A stretch of 64,000 nucleotides of DNA from Pseudomonas sp. RIT-562 (GCF_026241895.1 NZ_JAPJIV010000001.1:372001-436000), one strand, 5' to 3'. Shown: positions 39,039-49,246, counted from the first letter of the stretch. Program-made: numbers and translations. The notes: a model not told the origin generated them from the letters alone.

Positions 39039-41885
39039 ATGACCCGCGACCATGAAATCCGTCCCGACCTGGACGAAGGCATCGACCGCAAGGTCCTCAG
39101 CCAGCTGCGCGCACGTTTTCTAACGCTCAATGAAGCTCGTATCGCCCGAGCGCTTGAAGGCCTGTCGAGCCGCCAGCAATCTGTCCTGACGTTGCTTGCG
39201 CTGCTCTTTCACGTTAATCACCCGCTGCTGCCCGGTTATGTCTCGGGCAACACTCCGGCGGGACTGTCGAATTACGAACCGGACGCCACTACCCTCGCTG
39301 AGGCCCAGCGCCTGACTCGCTCGTTTACTTACAAACCGCGCCACGGCAGCAATCCGCCACGCCCGATCCATGGTCTGTTCCTGATGGGCAGCCTGGGCAC
39401 GCTGGCCCAGGCAGACCAGAGCGATATGGACTTCTGGGTGTGCCACGCCACGGACCTGGGCGAAAACGAACTCGCCGAGCTGCGCAAGAAGTGCCAGCTG
39501 CTGGAAGCCTGGGCCGCGAGCCAGGGTGCCGAGGCGCACTTTTTCCTGATCGACCCGGTGCGCTTCGTTCGCGGCGAGCGCGATAACCAGCTCAGCTCGG
39601 AAGACTGCGGCACCACCCAGCACTACCTGTTGCTGGACGAGTTCTATCGCACCGCCATCTGGCTGGCCGGCCGCACCCCCATCTGGTGGCTGGTGCCCGT
39701 ATACGAAGAGGCCAACTACGACCGGTACACCCACGCACTGGTATCCAAACGTTTCATCCGCGCCGACGAGACCCTGGACCTTGGACACATGGCGTACATA
39801 CCGCCCGGGGAGTTTATCGGGGCGGGGTTATGGCAATTGTTCAAGGGCATCGATTCGCCGTACAAATCAGTGCTCAAACTGCTGCTGATCGAGGTTTACG
39901 CCAGCGAACAGCCAAGGGTCAATTGCCTCAGCCTGCGCTTCAAGCAAGCGGTGTTCGCCAATCAACTCGACCTCGATGAGCTCGATCCCTATGTGGTGGT
40001 TTACCGGCGCATCGAGGAGTACCTCAAGGCTCGAGGACAGTCGGGGCGCCTGGAACTGGTGCGTCGCGCGCTGTACCTGAAGGTCAATCGCAAGCTGACC
40101 GCGAGCAGCAACCGCACCCAAGGCTGGCAACGTTCGCTGCTCGAACGCCTGGCCCATGAGTGGAACTGGGACGAGCGGCAACTGGCCCTGCTCGACAGCC
40201 GCAGCCAGTGGAAGGTGCGCCAGGTCGGCACGGAGCGCCGGGCCCTGGTCAGCGAGCTCAACTACAGCTATCGCTTCCTGACCCGCTTTGCCCGGGACGA
40301 ACAAACCGTCAGCCTGATCAATAAACGCGACCTCAATGTGCTGGGACGCCGGCTGTATGCAGCCTTCGAACGCAAGTCGAACAAGGTCGAATTCATCAAC
40401 CCGGGCATCGCGCCAGACCTGGCCGAAGATACACTGACACTAGTGTTCGCACCGAACAAGAAAGAACCGGGGCAAACCCAGTGGGGCCTCTATAACGGCA
40501 GCCTGGCCGCACATGAGTGGGAGCACTTCGCGCCGATCAAACGCAGTCGCCACCTGCTGGAATTGCTCACCTGGTGCCATCGAAACGGCGTGATCGACAA
40601 CAGCACGCGCCTGGCGCTGCACCCTGGCACCAGCGACCTGAGCGAGTTCGAGCTGTTCAACCTGCTCGGCAGCCTGCAACAGAGCATCGCCCTGCCCCTG
40701 ACCGCTGTCGCCGAGGAACCGCTGCTGCGCGCCGCCGTGCCGAGCGAAGTGCTGCTCCTGATAAATGTCGGCGTGGATCCGCTCAAACATCATCGCGACT
40801 TGAATATCCTGATGACCACCGAGCGCACCGACTCCCTGAGCTACGCCGGAGTGCGCGAAAACCTGGTGCTGACCCTCGATCAGGTCACGCTCAACAGCTG
40901 GAACGAAGTACTGGTCAACCGCTTCGACGGCCCCAACGCCCTGCTCGACTGCCTGTGCGATTACCTCAACCACTTGCCCAACGGCCCACAGCAACCTCGG
41001 CTGCGCGTGCGTTGCTTCTGCCACAATCGCGCGCAGTTCATCGCCCAGCGGGTCGAAGAGATTATCGACAGTGCGCACGACCTCCTGCTGAGCCGGCTCA
41101 ATCACCGCTACCTGCTGCAGGTGCAGCAGCACTACCACGTACTGGAACTGGTTCCGGGCCAGGTCAAACATGTTGCCCTGGGCTCGCTGGCGGAACTGGT
41201 CGACTACCTTGCCAAGGAGCAGGCAAGCTACAGCCCGCTGCACCTGGATCCAATGGCACTCGCCGAGCACGACCTGGCGTTGATCCTGCCGATGGGGCAA
41301 CCGGCCTGCATTCAGGTGTTCTACCGGATCCATGAAGACCAGGCCGATCTCTACGTGCTGGATGAATTCAATGCCTTGTGGCAGCAGCGCCTGCCCTACC
41401 ATGATGAACAGAGCCTGCTGGTACCGCTGCAGCGTTTCCTGCAGTCAATTCAGTTTCGGCGCGAGGCCTCGCTGCCGATGAGTGGCACCCAACCGGCAAG
41501 CCTGGAAATACAATATTACAAGTTGTTGCCATCAGGCCCGGCCCGCGCTCGCCGGGTCGAAAGCCGACCTGCGCCAGAGACTCCGCTGAATCAGCCGTTT
41601 TACGACGTGCAGGCCATCGTTGGCCAATCCGGGGCCGCCAGGATGCAGGTCACCCTGTACTGTAACCAACGCGAGTTTTCGGAATTGGAGCATGGGGATC
41701 AGCTGTTCAGCGTGGTAGCCCGGGAAATCATCGAGCAACGCCGGGAAGCCGAGCGATATCGATGCTACATCACCGATCTGGACCTGTCGGGCCTGGCCGG
41801 TGATGATCAGAGCTCCAGCAACGTGTACCTGGGTTACAAAGCCGACCTGGAGCGCGCATTGAACGAGGCGCTCGGGCAGGTCTGA
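39039..41885 (+). CDS. cyaA: Class I adenylate cyclase
   Basis: The 948-residue cytoplasmic enzyme makes cAMP. The N-terminal catalytic domain carries the nucleotidyltransferase motif GSLGT (117-121) with metal-binding Asp129 and Asp131 in SDMDFW. The long C-terminal regulatory domain, which in enterobacteria answers to the PTS, follows. In pseudomonads the main cAMP source is often CyaB, with CyaA giving a minor share. It lies convergent to rnk. Confidence 0.96.
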   Translation: MTRDHEIRPDLDEGIDRKVLSQLRARFLTLNEARIARALEGLSSRQQSVLTLLALLFHVNHPLLPGYVSGNTPAGLSNYEPDATTLAEAQRLTRSFTYKPRHGSNPPRPIHGLFLMGSLGTLAQADQSDMDFWVCHATDLGENELAELRKKCQLLEAWAASQGAEAHFFLIDPVRFVRGERDNQLSSEDCGTTQHYLLLDEFYRTAIWLAGRTPIWWLVPVYEEANYDRYTHALVSKRFIRADETLDLGHMAYIPPGEFIGAGLWQLFKGIDSPYKSVLKLLLIEVYASEQPRVNCLSLRFKQAVFANQLDLDELDPYVVVYRRIEEYLKARGQSGRLELVRRALYLKVNRKLTASSNRTQGWQRSLLERLAHEWNWDERQLALLDSRSQWKVRQVGTERRALVSELNYSYRFLTRFARDEQTVSLINKRDLNVLGRRLYAAFERKSNKVEFINPGIAPDLAEDTLTLVFAPNKKEPGQTQWGLYNGSLAAHEWEHFAPIKRSRHLLELLTWCHRNGVIDNSTRLALHPGTSDLSEFELFNLLGSLQQSIALPLTAVAEEPLLRAAVPSEVLLLINVGVDPLKHHRDLNILMTTERTDSLSYAGVRENLVLTLDQVTLNSWNEVLVNRFDGPNALLDCLCDYLNHLPNGPQQPRLRVRCFCHNRAQFIAQRVEEIIDSAHDLLLSRLNHRYLLQVQQHYHVLELVPGQVKHVALGSLAELVDYLAKEQASYSPLHLDPMALAEHDLALILPMGQPACIQVFYRIHEDQADLYVLDEFNALWQQRLPYHDEQSLLVPLQRFLQSIQFRREASLPMSGTQPASLEIQYYKLLPSGPARARRVESRPAPETPLNQPFYDVQAIVGQSGAARMQVTLYCNQREFSELEHGDQLFSVVAREIIEQRREAERYRCYITDLDLSGLAGDDQSSSNVYLGYKADLERALNEALGQV

Positions 41886-41891
41886 GGAATC

Positions 41892-42302
41892 TTATTCCGG
41901 AAAATCACCGCCATTGGCAGGCTGGGATTCAACTTCCAGCAGAGTCAGCTTCAAGGTTTTGCCACCCGGTGCTGGCCAGTCGATGTGCTGCCCGACCTTG
42001 AGGCCCAGCAGTGCGCTGCCAACGGGTGCCAGGATGGAAATCTTGCCTTCGTCAGCGTTGGCATCCTTGGGATAGACCAGGGTCAGGTGGTAGTCCTTGC
42101 CGCTGCTTTCCTCTCGGCAATGCACTTTGGAATTCATGGTCACGACATCGGCAGGCACATCTTCGTGTCCAACCAGGGTATCGGCGCGATCCAGTTCGGT
42201 TTGCAGCGCGATAACGCCCGGCAGCGTGTCATCCAGGCTGTCGATCAGGCGCTCCAGACGTTGCACGTCCAGACGGGTAAGGGTGATGGAAGGTGCGGTC
42301 AT
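41892..42302 (-). CDS. rnk: Nucleoside diphosphate kinase regulator Rnk
   Basis: The 136-residue protein of the GreA/GreB-C family has an N-terminal short coiled coil (DVQRLERLIDSLD) and the FKBP-like domain with VTMNSKVHCREESSGKDYHLTLVYP and LLGLKVGQHIDWPAPGG. It binds RNA polymerase in the secondary channel without cleavage activity. The ATG at 42302 has AAAGGAG 13 bases upstream. A strong intrinsic terminator lies only 38 bases before the start codon. Confidence 0.95.
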   Translation of the reverse strand: MTAPSITLTRLDVQRLERLIDSLDDTLPGVIALQTELDRADTLVGHEDVPADVVTMNSKVHCREESSGKDYHLTLVYPKDANADEGKISILAPVGSALLGLKVGQHIDWPAPGGKTLKLTLLEVESQPANGGDFPE

Positions 42303-42400
42303 GATCAGGGCAGACTCCTTTCTTCTGCACGAAAAAAGCAAAACCCCGCCAGAAAAAGGCGGGGTTTTCACGAGCCTCGATGGGTTGAGGCGTACCCGGA
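42303..42400 (-). ncRNA. rnk leader with attenuator-like terminator
   Basis: On the minus strand a stem of AACCCCGCC and GGCGGGGTT (outer pairs 42340-42368, loop AGAAAAA on the plus strand) is followed by TTTTGCTTTTTTC and then the rnk ribosome site. There is no room for a promoter between hairpin and gene, so transcripts reaching rnk must pass it. A Pseudomonas rnk leader family (rnk_pseudo) exists in Rfam, as far as I recall. Confidence 0.6.
42340..42368 (-). terminator. Intrinsic terminator in front of rnk
   Basis: An 11-bp perfect stem (arms 42340-42350 and 42358-42368) ends in T runs. It could end cyaY operon transcripts, act as an attenuator for rnk, or both. Confidence 0.85.
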
Positions 42401-42455
42401 CACTATCACAGCTCAATAAATATACAAGCCAGGTGCGGCGGACGGCTTTGCCCCC

Positions 42456-42559
42456 TGTAGGAGCTGCCGGAGGCTGCGATCTTTTGATCTTGTTCTTCGG
42501 CGAACTCAGTATCGCTAAAAATCAAGATCAAAAGATCGCAGCCTTCGGCAGCTCCTACA
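42456..42559. repeat. REPIN, family C, supplying a stop codon
   Basis: 37-base arms 42456-42492 and 42523-42559 are inverted with a single mismatch. The right arm begins inside the 3' end of the DUF1289 gene, and its TAG is that gene's stop. Confidence 0.92.
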
Positions 42560-42782
42560 GTGGATTGGTGGTGGCTTTGCGATTTGAGGCCTGGGCGCAA
42601 ATGACCCGACGGCGATCATCGTCCGCCGAGCGCCATTCGCGGATGTCTTCGACATGGCGAAAACACCCCAGGCACACTTTCAGTTCGTCCAGCCGGCACA
42701 CGCCGCTGCACGGCGACGGGACCGCCGGGCTTACGTTGCTGTAGAGCGGCTTGGGCGGACGGACAGTCGCTGGCTGGGTCAC
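42555..42782 (-). CDS. DUF1289 domain-containing protein
   Basis: The 75-residue protein has the DUF1289 cysteine motif PCSGVCRLDE followed by KVCLGCFR, four cysteines likely to bind metal, then HVEDIREWRSADDDRRRVI. The probable GTG start at 42782 lies 4 bases after the cyaY stop, so the two form an operon. The stop codon TAG belongs to a family C REP. Confidence 0.88.
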   Translation of the reverse strand: MTQPATVRPPKPLYSNVSPAVPSPCSGVCRLDELKVCLGCFRHVEDIREWRSADDDRRRVICAQASNRKATTNPL

Positions 42783-42786
42783 GGCG

Positions 42787-43119
42787 TTACAGGCCTTCGA
42801 AATCGAATTCGGCACCGGCCTGCTGCTTGACGATGCGCTCAAGCATCTCGCCGAGCTGCTCTTCGCTTTTGTCGCACATCCAGCGCTCGCTCTCTTCGTC
42901 GTAGTCGAAGTGAAAACCACCGGACACCGCCGCCAGCCACAGCTGACGCAGCGGTTCCTGACGGCTGAAGATCAACTGGCTGCCGTTTTCGAACTTCACG
43001 GTCAACACGCCAGCCGAACTCTCCAGATCGATATCCAGGTCGCTGTCGTCAAAAATATCCTCCAGCGTTTGCTGGGTGGCATCGACCAGATCGTGGAAAC
43101 GGGCTTCGGTCAAACTCAT
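42787..43119 (-). CDS. cyaY: Iron-sulfur cluster regulator CyaY (bacterial frataxin)
   Basis: The 110-residue frataxin homologue has the acidic first helix (FHDLVDATQQTLEDIFDDSDLDIDLE) and the beta-sheet core VLTVKFENGSQLIFSRQEPLRQLWLA. It binds iron and IscS and slows Fe-S cluster assembly. It is divergent from lptM-lysA, as in many gammaproteobacteria. Confidence 0.96.
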   Translation of the reverse strand: MSLTEARFHDLVDATQQTLEDIFDDSDLDIDLESSAGVLTVKFENGSQLIFSRQEPLRQLWLAAVSGGFHFDYDEESERWMCDKSEEQLGEMLERIVKQQAGAEFDFEGL

Positions 43120-43215
43120 TACGGCAACCTCAAAAAGTGTCTACTCGCGCTCAAGCGCCGCAAGATACGGGCGAGCCCCGGTGATTGCAAAGGATAACCG
43201 ACAGATCACTGAACC

Positions 43216-43306
43216 TGTAGGAGTGAGCCCTGCTCGCGATGGCGGTGCGTCCGGCAGAATCCATGGCGATAGAACTGTCGCCAGCGCGAGCAGGCTCACT
43301 CCTACA
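43216..43306. repeat. REPIN, family A, with an insertion
   Basis: Arms 43216-43240 and 43284-43306 are inverted family A repeats. The left has an extra C (GAGCCCTGCTC) and the right lacks the AT-end match. It lies between cyaY and lptM. Confidence 0.85.
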
Positions 43307-43415
43307 GGGCTTACACAATCCACGAGCCCCGCCAGACGGGAGGCCCGTCGCATAGGCAAGCTGCCGGGTGGCCGGTATACTCCGGCGCAATTAAAGCATT
43401 TTCAAGGATTTCGCC

Positions 43416-43592
43416 ATGAAGCGCCTGATCTCTTCCCTTGCTGCGCTCGCTGCGGTTACCTGCCTGTTGTCGGCCTGTGGGCAAAAAGGCCCGCTGTACC
43501 TGCCTGATGACTCCCAAGACCCGGTGGAGCAGGCCAAGTCGTCGCAACAGCAGCCTGCGTCGAAAGCCCACAAGCACGACGTCTACCAATAA
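43416..43592 (+). CDS. lptM: LPS translocon maturation chaperone LptM (YifL-like lipoprotein)
   Basis: The 58-residue lipoprotein has a signal peptide and lipobox LLSAC with the lipidated Cys21, followed by the conserved GQKGPLYLPDD. LptM/YifL helps assemble the LptD-LptE pore. AAGGA lies before the ATG. It is the first gene of the lysA-dapF-xerC operon, 9 bases before lysA, the same order as P. aeruginosa lppL-lysA. Confidence 0.93.
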   Translation: MKRLISSLAALAAVTCLLSACGQKGPLYLPDDSQDPVEQAKSSQQQPASKAHKHDVYQ

Positions 43593-43601
43593 GGGAACCT
43601 C

Positions 43602-44849
43602 ATGGACGCTTTTAACTACCGTGACGGTGAGCTGTTCGCGGAAGGTGTTGCCCTGTCCGCCATCGCCGAACGCTTTGGCACGCCGACCTACGTCTACTCG
43701 CGGGCGCACATCGAAGCCCAGTACCTGGCATACGCCGATGCGCTGGCCGGTACGCCGCACCTGGTGTGCTACGCGGTCAAGGCCAACTCCAACCTGGGTG
43801 TACTGAATGTCCTGGCGCGTCTTGGCGCCGGTTTCGACATCGTCTCCCGCGGTGAACTGGAGCGCGTGCTGGCGGCTGGCGGCAGCGCTGACAAGATCGT
43901 GTTCTCTGGTGTCGGTAAGACCCGTGACGACATGCGTCGCGCCCTGGAAGTCGGCGTGCACTGCTTCAACGTAGAATCCACCGATGAACTTGAACGCCTG
44001 CAAGTCGTGGCGGCCGAGCTGGGTGTTCGCGCGCCAATTTCGCTGCGCGTCAACCCGGACGTCGATGCGGGCACTCATCCGTACATCTCCACCGGCCTCA
44101 AGGAAAACAAGTTCGGCATCGCCATCGCCGACGCCGAAGACGTGTACGTGCGCGCCGCGCAGCTGCCGAACCTGGAAGTGGTAGGCGTCGATTGCCACAT
44201 CGGTTCCCAGCTAACCACCCTGCCGCCCTTCATCGATGCCCTCGACCGCCTGCTGGGCCTGGTCGACCGTCTCGGCGATTGTGGCATCTACCTGCGTCAT
44301 ATCGACCTCGGTGGTGGCCTGGGCGTGCGTTATCGCGATGAAGAGCCGCCTTTGGCCGCCGACTACATCAAGGCTGTGCGTGAGCGTCTCGACGGTCGCG
44401 ACCTGGCGCTGGTGTTCGAGCCGGGCCGCTTTATCGTGGCCAATGCCGGCGTGCTGCTGACCCAGGTCGAATACCTCAAGCACACCGAACACAAAGACTT
44501 CGCCATCGTCGATGCGGCGATGAACGACCTGATCCGCCCGGCGCTGTACCAGGCCTGGATGGACGTCACCGCCGTGCGCCCACGCGATAGCGCTGCGCGT
44601 GCCTACGACATCGTCGGGCCGATCTGCGAGACCGGCGACTTCCTGGCCAAGGATCGTCAGCTGGCCCTGGAAGAAGGTGACCTGCTGGCCGTGCATTCGG
44701 CTGGCGCCTATGGGTTTGTCATGAGTTCCAACTACAACACTCGCGGCCGCACCGCTGAAGTCTTGGTGGACGGTGATCAGGCATTCGAAGTGCGTCGCCG
44801 TGAAACGGTAGCCGAGTTGTTCGCTGGCGAAAGCCTGCTGCCGGAGTAA
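43602..44849 (+). CDS. lysA: Diaminopimelate decarboxylase
   Basis: The 415-residue PLP enzyme forms lysine from meso-diaminopimelate. The Schiff-base lysine is K60 in YAVKANSNL. The [12 protein letters not shown] phosphate-binding loop and the interdomain catalytic [13 protein letters not shown] are present. It follows lptM by 9 bases and dapF starts 4 bases after it. Confidence 0.98.
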   Translation: MDAFNYRDGELFAEGVALSAIAERFGTPTYVYSRAHIEAQYLAYADALAGTPHLVCYAVKANSNLGVLNVLARLGAGFDIVSRGELERVLAAGGSADKIVFSGVGKTRDDMRRALEVGVHCFNVESTDELERLQVVAAELGVRAPISLRVNPDVDAGTHPYISTGLKENKFGIAIADAEDVYVRAAQLPNLEVVGVDCHIGSQLTTLPPFIDALDRLLGLVDRLGDCGIYLRHIDLGGGLGVRYRDEEPPLAADYIKAVRERLDGRDLALVFEPGRFIVANAGVLLTQVEYLKHTEHKDFAIVDAAMNDLIRPALYQAWMDVTAVRPRDSAARAYDIVGPICETGDFLAKDRQLALEEGDLLAVHSAGAYGFVMSSNYNTRGRTAEVLVDGDQAFEVRRRETVAELFAGESLLPE

Positions 44850-44853
44850 AACC

Positions 44854-45684
44854 ATGCTGCTGCGTTTTACCAAGATGCATGGCCTGGGCAACGATTTCAT
44901 GGTCCTCGACCTGGTCAGCCAGCACGCCCATATTTTGCCCAAGCACGCCAAGCAATGGGGCGATCGACACACCGGCATCGGTTTCGACCAACTGCTGATC
45001 GTCGAAGCCCCGAGCAACCCGGACGTGGACTTCCGCTATCGGATCTTCAACTCCGATGGTTCCGAGGTGGAACAGTGCGGCAATGGTGCGCGCTGTTTCG
45101 CCCGCTTCGTGCTCGACAAGCGCCTGACCGCAAAGCGGCAGATCCGCGTCGAGACCAAAAGCGGCATCATCGAACTGGATATCCGCAGCGACGGCCAGAT
45201 CAGCGTGAACATGGGCGCGCCGCGCCTGGTGCCAGCCGACATCCCGTTCGAAGCACCCGAGCAGGCGCTCAGCTATCAGATCGAGGTCGACGGTACTGCG
45301 GTCGACCTGGCCGCCGTGTCCATGGGCAATCCCCATGCGGTGCTGCGGGTCAGCGACATCAACAACGCACCGGTGCATGAGCTGGGACCGAAGATCGAAC
45401 ATCACCCGCGCTTTCCGGCTCGGGTCAATGTCGGTTTCCTCCAGGTCATCGACCGCAATCGCGCGCAACTGCGCGTCTGGGAACGCGGGGTCGGGGAAAC
45501 CCAGGCCTGCGGCACCGGCGCCTGCGCAGCAGCAGTGGCCGCGATCAGCCAGGGGTGGATGGATTCGCCGCTATTGATCGACCTGCCCGGCGGGCGTTTG
45601 TCCATTGAATGGGCAGGCCCTGGCCAACCGGTAATGATGACCGGCCCGGCAGTCCGTGTTTATGAAGGACAAGTACGTCTTTGA
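44854..45684 (+). CDS. dapF: Diaminopimelate epimerase
   Basis: The 276-residue cofactor-independent epimerase interconverts LL- and meso-diaminopimelate. Its two catalytic cysteines are C75 ([10 protein letters not shown]) and C219 (QACGTGACA). It supplies the substrate of LysA and peptidoglycan synthesis. Confidence 0.98.
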   Translation: MLLRFTKMHGLGNDFMVLDLVSQHAHILPKHAKQWGDRHTGIGFDQLLIVEAPSNPDVDFRYRIFNSDGSEVEQCGNGARCFARFVLDKRLTAKRQIRVETKSGIIELDIRSDGQISVNMGAPRLVPADIPFEAPEQALSYQIEVDGTAVDLAAVSMGNPHAVLRVSDINNAPVHELGPKIEHHPRFPARVNVGFLQVIDRNRAQLRVWERGVGETQACGTGACAAAVAAISQGWMDSPLLIDLPGGRLSIEWAGPGQPVMMTGPAVRVYEGQVRL

Positions 45685-45697
45685 GTGAGTCAATCCG

Positions 45698-46423
45698 ATG
45701 ACCGACAAGCCCCAGGTTCCCGCCCTACAGCCCGACGAATCCCCTTCCGAAAGCCTTGAGGCGGCGGCAATAGCCGCGTACCTGGAGGCTCATCCGGATT
45801 TCTTCATCGAGCACGAAGAACTGCTCCCGGCCTTGCGCATTCCGCATCAGCGCGGCGACACCATCTCGCTGGTCGAACGCCAGATGACCATTCTGCGCGA
45901 TCGCAACATCGAACTGCGGCATCGCCTGTCGCACCTGATGGACGTGGCCCGGGACAACGATCGCCTCTTCGACAAGACTCGCCGCCTGATTCTCGCGCTG
46001 ATGGATGCCGCTAGCCTGGAAGATGTGGTGATCTGCGTCGAGGACAGTTTGCGCCAGGACTTCCAGGTACCTTTTGTCAGCCTGATCCTGCTGGGTGACA
46101 ACCCAATGCCGGTAGGCCGCTGGGTGACCCACGCCGACGCCCAGACCGCCATTGGTGGTTTGCTCTCCGAGGACAAGAGCGTCGCTGGCAGCCTGCGTGA
46201 GCACGAGCTGGATTTCCTGTTCGGCGAAGAGCAACGCAAACAGATCGGTTCAACTGCCGTTGTCGCCATCAGCCATCAAGGCATCCATGGCGTGCTCGCT
46301 ATCGCCAGCCGCGATCCACAGCACTACAAGAGCTCGGTGGGAACGCTGTTCCTTAGCTATATCGCCGAAGTCATGGGCCGCGTGCTGCCACGGGTCAACA
46401 ATTCGCTGCGCTCGGTACGCTGA
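45698..46423 (+). CDS. DUF484 family protein
   Basis: The 241-residue protein has the DUF484 layout: [24 protein letters not shown], a coiled coil ([21 protein letters not shown]) and a GAF-like domain. It sits between dapF and xerC in most gammaproteobacteria. Function is unknown. The stop is 2 bases before the xerC GTG. Confidence 0.93.
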   Translation: MTDKPQVPALQPDESPSESLEAAAIAAYLEAHPDFFIEHEELLPALRIPHQRGDTISLVERQMTILRDRNIELRHRLSHLMDVARDNDRLFDKTRRLILALMDAASLEDVVICVEDSLRQDFQVPFVSLILLGDNPMPVGRWVTHADAQTAIGGLLSEDKSVAGSLREHELDFLFGEEQRKQIGSTAVVAISHQGIHGVLAIASRDPQHYKSSVGTLFLSYIAEVMGRVLPRVNNSLRSVR

Positions 46424-46425
46424 TC

Positions 46426-47325
46426 GTGGAGCGACAACTGGACGCTTACTGCGAACACCTGCGCAGTGAGCGGCAGGTGTCGCCGCACACGTTGCAGGCC
46501 TATCGTCGCGACCTCGATAAAGTCCTGGGCTGGTGCGTCACACAGAACATCGGCAGTTGGTCGTCCCTGGATATCCAGCGTCTGCGTGGCCTGATCGCCC
46601 GCCTGCACTCCCAGGGCCAGTCTTCGCGCAGCCTCGCGCGCCTGCTGTCGGCAGTGCGCGGCCTCTATCATTACTTGAACCGCGAAGGGTTGTGCGACCA
46701 CGACCCTGCCAATGGCCTGGCACCGCCCAAGGGTGAGCGGCGCCTGCCGAAAACCCTGGATACCGATCGCGCGTTGCAACTGCTCGAGGGCGGGGTGGAG
46801 GATGATTTCCTGGCGCGGCGCGACCAGGCTATCCTCGAGTTGTTCTATTCCTCCGGCCTGCGCCTCTCGGAGCTGACCGGGCTCAACCTGGATCAACTGG
46901 ACCTCGCCGACGGCATGGTCCAGGTGCTCGGCAAGGGCAGCAAGACCCGACTCTTGCCGGTTGGCGCCAAAGCCCGTGAAGCGCTGGAGTTGTGGCTGCC
47001 ATTGCGCGCCATGGCCAATCCGGCAGACGACGCGGTGTTTGTCAGCCAACAGGGGCGCCGCCTCGGTCCACGAGCGATTCAGGTGCGGGTGAAAGCTGCG
47101 GGTGAGCGCGAGCTGGGACAGAACCTGCACCCGCACATGCTGCGGCATTCCTTCGCCAGCCACCTGCTGGAATCCTCGCAAGACCTGCGCGCCGTGCAAG
47201 AACTACTCGGCCACTCGGATATCAAGACCACCCAGATCTATACCCATCTGGACTTCCAGCACCTGGCGACGGTCTACGACAGTGCCCACCCACGGGCCAA
47301 ACGCATTAAGGGCGATGATTCATGA
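46426..47325 (+). CDS. xerC: Tyrosine recombinase XerC
   Basis: The 299-residue recombinase resolves chromosome dimers at dif with XerD. Catalytic residues are R146, K173, H237, R240, H263 and nucleophile Y272, all present (GLRLSEL, GSKTR, HMLRHSF, LGHSDI, IYTHLD). The N-terminal SAM-like domain is complete. The gene starts with GTG and its stop overlaps the HAD gene as ATGA. P. aeruginosa and P. fluorescens literature also calls it sss. Confidence 0.97.
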   Translation: MERQLDAYCEHLRSERQVSPHTLQAYRRDLDKVLGWCVTQNIGSWSSLDIQRLRGLIARLHSQGQSSRSLARLLSAVRGLYHYLNREGLCDHDPANGLAPPKGERRLPKTLDTDRALQLLEGGVEDDFLARRDQAILELFYSSGLRLSELTGLNLDQLDLADGMVQVLGKGSKTRLLPVGAKAREALELWLPLRAMANPADDAVFVSQQGRRLGPRAIQVRVKAAGERELGQNLHPHMLRHSFASHLLESSQDLRAVQELLGHSDIKTTQIYTHLDFQHLATVYDSAHPRAKRIKGDDS

Positions 47326-48032
47326 CGATCCAACTGATCACTTTCGACCTCGACGACACCCTGTGGGACACCGCACCGGTGATTGTCAGTGCCGAAGCCG
47401 TGTTGCGTGAATGGCTCACCGAACATGCACCGAACCTGGGTGCCGTGCCGGTCGAACATTTGTGGACGATTCGCGAGCGCATCCTGGGCAACGAGCCTGG
47501 CCTGAAGCACCGCATCAGCGCCCTGCGCAGGCGGGTCCTGTTCCATGCCCTGGAAGAAGCTGGCTACACCCATGGTGAAGCGTCAGACCTGGCTGACCAG
47601 AGTTTTGAAGTGTTCCTGCATGCGCGCCACCAACTGGAAATATTCCCTGAAGTAGAGCCAACCCTGGAAACACTGGCCAAGCACTACGCCCTCGGAGTCG
47701 TGACCAATGGCAATGCCGATGTGCGAAGGTTAGGCCTGGCGGATTACTTCAAGTTCGCCCTGTGTGCCGAAGACATCGGCATCGCCAAGCCCGATGCGCG
47801 CCTGTTTCATGAAGCGCTGCAGCGTGGGGGCGCTACGGCGCAGACCGCAGTGCATATCGGCGATCATCCGGGCGATGACATTGCCGGGGCGCAACAGGCG
47901 GGGCTGCGCGCCATCTGGTTTAACCCGCAGGGTAAATTGTGGGAAGCCCAAAGATCACCGGATGCCGAAATCCGCAGCCTGACGGAGTTGCCGGCGTTGT
48001 TGGCGCGGTGGAATGCGCACCACCAGCCTTGA
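47322..48032 (+). CDS. HAD family hydrolase
   Basis: The 236-residue phosphatase-like protein has the nucleophile motif FDLDDTLWD (D9, D11), VVTNGN (motif II), [12 protein letters not shown] (motif III Lys) and [11 protein letters not shown] (motif IV). It resembles YigB, the FMN phosphatase encoded next to xerC in E. coli, and position supports that, although substrate remains inferred. It overlaps xerC by 4 bases. Confidence 0.92.
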   Translation: MTIQLITFDLDDTLWDTAPVIVSAEAVLREWLTEHAPNLGAVPVEHLWTIRERILGNEPGLKHRISALRRRVLFHALEEAGYTHGEASDLADQSFEVFLHARHQLEIFPEVEPTLETLAKHYALGVVTNGNADVRRLGLADYFKFALCAEDIGIAKPDARLFHEALQRGGATAQTAVHIGDHPGDDIAGAQQAGLRAIWFNPQGKLWEAQRSPDAEIRSLTELPALLARWNAHHQP

Positions 48033-48047
48033 GAACACTGCCCCTCC

Positions 48048-48136
48048 TGTAGGAGTGAGCCTGCTCGCGATGGCGGTGGATCAGCCAATACCTTTTTTGA
48101 TGTGAGGCCGTCATCGCGAGCAGGCTCACTCCTACA
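48048..48136. repeat. REPIN, family A
   Basis: Arms 48048-48071 and 48113-48136 are perfect inverted 24-base repeats. They lie between the HAD gene and its terminator. Confidence 0.92.
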
Positions 48137-48171
48137 GGGATCGGCGTAAGAACGCAGTTTTTGCACCCATG

Positions 48172-48200
48172 AAAAAGCCCGCAGCGACGGCGGGCTTTTT
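48172..48200. terminator. Bidirectional terminator between the HAD gene and sutA
   Basis: An 11-bp perfect stem (AAAAAGCCCGC and GCGGGCTTTTT, loop AGCGACG) ends in T runs in both directions and serves the convergent genes. Confidence 0.9.
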
Positions 48201-48220
48201 CAGCAAGCAAGGGCAAACGC

Positions 48221-48544
48221 CTAGATAGGCCGGCTGCCATACTTGTTGTCGGGCTTCTTGGGAGGATCGGCGACCACATTGGCCTCCACTTCCTGCACCT
48301 TGCCACCTTTGGCCAGGAACTCTTCCATAGCCTTGGCGAGCGCATCGCGCTCCTTGTTCTTTGCTTCGACGCTCGGCAGCTCATCGACCGAAACCGCAGC
48401 CTTGGCCTTGCCCTTGGCGGTCGGAACGGGCGTTTCACCGCCGTCGTCTTCAGCGACGTCTTCCGCCGCTGCTTCCAGACCTTCTTCGGTTTCGTCGTCG
48501 TCGCCTACTTCGAGGTCGTCGTTTTCCAGATCATCGTCGCTCAT
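48221..48544 (-). CDS. sutA: RNA polymerase-binding regulator SutA
   Basis: The 107-residue protein has a disordered acidic N-terminus (SDDDLENDDLEVGDDDETEE), a central helix (VEAKNKERDALAKAMEEFLA) and the conserved tail VVADPPKKPDNKYGSRPI. This matches SutA of P. aeruginosa, which binds RNA polymerase and boosts transcription in slow growth. It is convergent with the HAD gene across a terminator. Confidence 0.93.
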   Translation of the reverse strand: MSDDDLENDDLEVGDDDETEEGLEAAAEDVAEDDGGETPVPTAKGKAKAAVSVDELPSVEAKNKERDALAKAMEEFLAKGGKVQEVEANVVADPPKKPDNKYGSRPI

Positions 48545-48646
48545 GTTCTACCTCATGACTTGCGAAAAGCAGATTAGTTATAGCCCAGCTTCGCCGCCTG
48601 TCGACGGCTGCCGGAAAAAATTCAACCGCCATTGATGACCAATGGC

Positions 48647-49072
48647 TTATGCCCCTTCACCGTGCAAGGTGGCGAGGACTCTACGAGCACCGCCATGATC
48701 TCGGTGCTCGCCCAGATAAACGCCTTGCCAGGTTCCCAGCGCCAGCCGGCCCGCCGAAATCGGCAAACTGAGCTGACAGCCAAGCACGCTGGCCTTGAAG
48801 TGCGCCGGGAGGTCGTCCAGGCCTTCGTCGTTGTGCTCAAAGCCGTCCGTTCCTTGTGGGATCAGACGATTGAAGAATCGTTCGAAGTCGCGACGTACCG
48901 CCGGATCGGCGTTCTCGTTGATGGTCAACGACGCCGAGGTATGCTGCAGCCACAGGTGCAACAGACCGACCCGACATGCCCGGAGTTCAGGCAAACCGGC
49001 GAGTAACTCGTCCGTTACCAGATGAAAGCCCCGGGGCCTCGCCCGCAAGGTAATCAGAGTCTGTTGCCACAT
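48647..49072 (-). CDS. YjbQ family protein (UPF0047)
   Basis: The 141-residue protein has the YjbQ fold: CRVGLLHLWLQHTSASLTINENADP carries the signature His and Asn, and LPISAGRLALGTWQGVYLGEHRDHGG ends it. Members rescue thiamine-phosphate synthase mutants weakly, hence the label secondary thiamine-phosphate synthase; the true role is unclear. The start at 49072 begins MWQQTLITL. Confidence 0.92.
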   Translation of the reverse strand: MWQQTLITLRARPRGFHLVTDELLAGLPELRACRVGLLHLWLQHTSASLTINENADPAVRRDFERFFNRLIPQGTDGFEHNDEGLDDLPAHFKASVLGCQLSLPISAGRLALGTWQGVYLGEHRDHGGARRVLATLHGEGA

Positions 49073-49246
49073 ACAGTTCTCCGCACGTTCGGGGCGCATT
49101 CTAGCGCGCTCTGGGAAAAAACAAAGGCCCTAATATTCCTTCGTTGTTGTAAGCCATTGGCCGCACAAATTCACTCGTTACAAAGGTAGCCAAAGCTCGA
49201 GGAAAAAACCTTTCAGCTTCTATCCCAGTGACAAATCCCGGACAAA

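Noticed and set aside
42097..42744. 215-codon plus-strand frame through rnk and a REPIN
   Set aside because: It runs through a terminator and both arms of a REPIN, which real genes here do not do.
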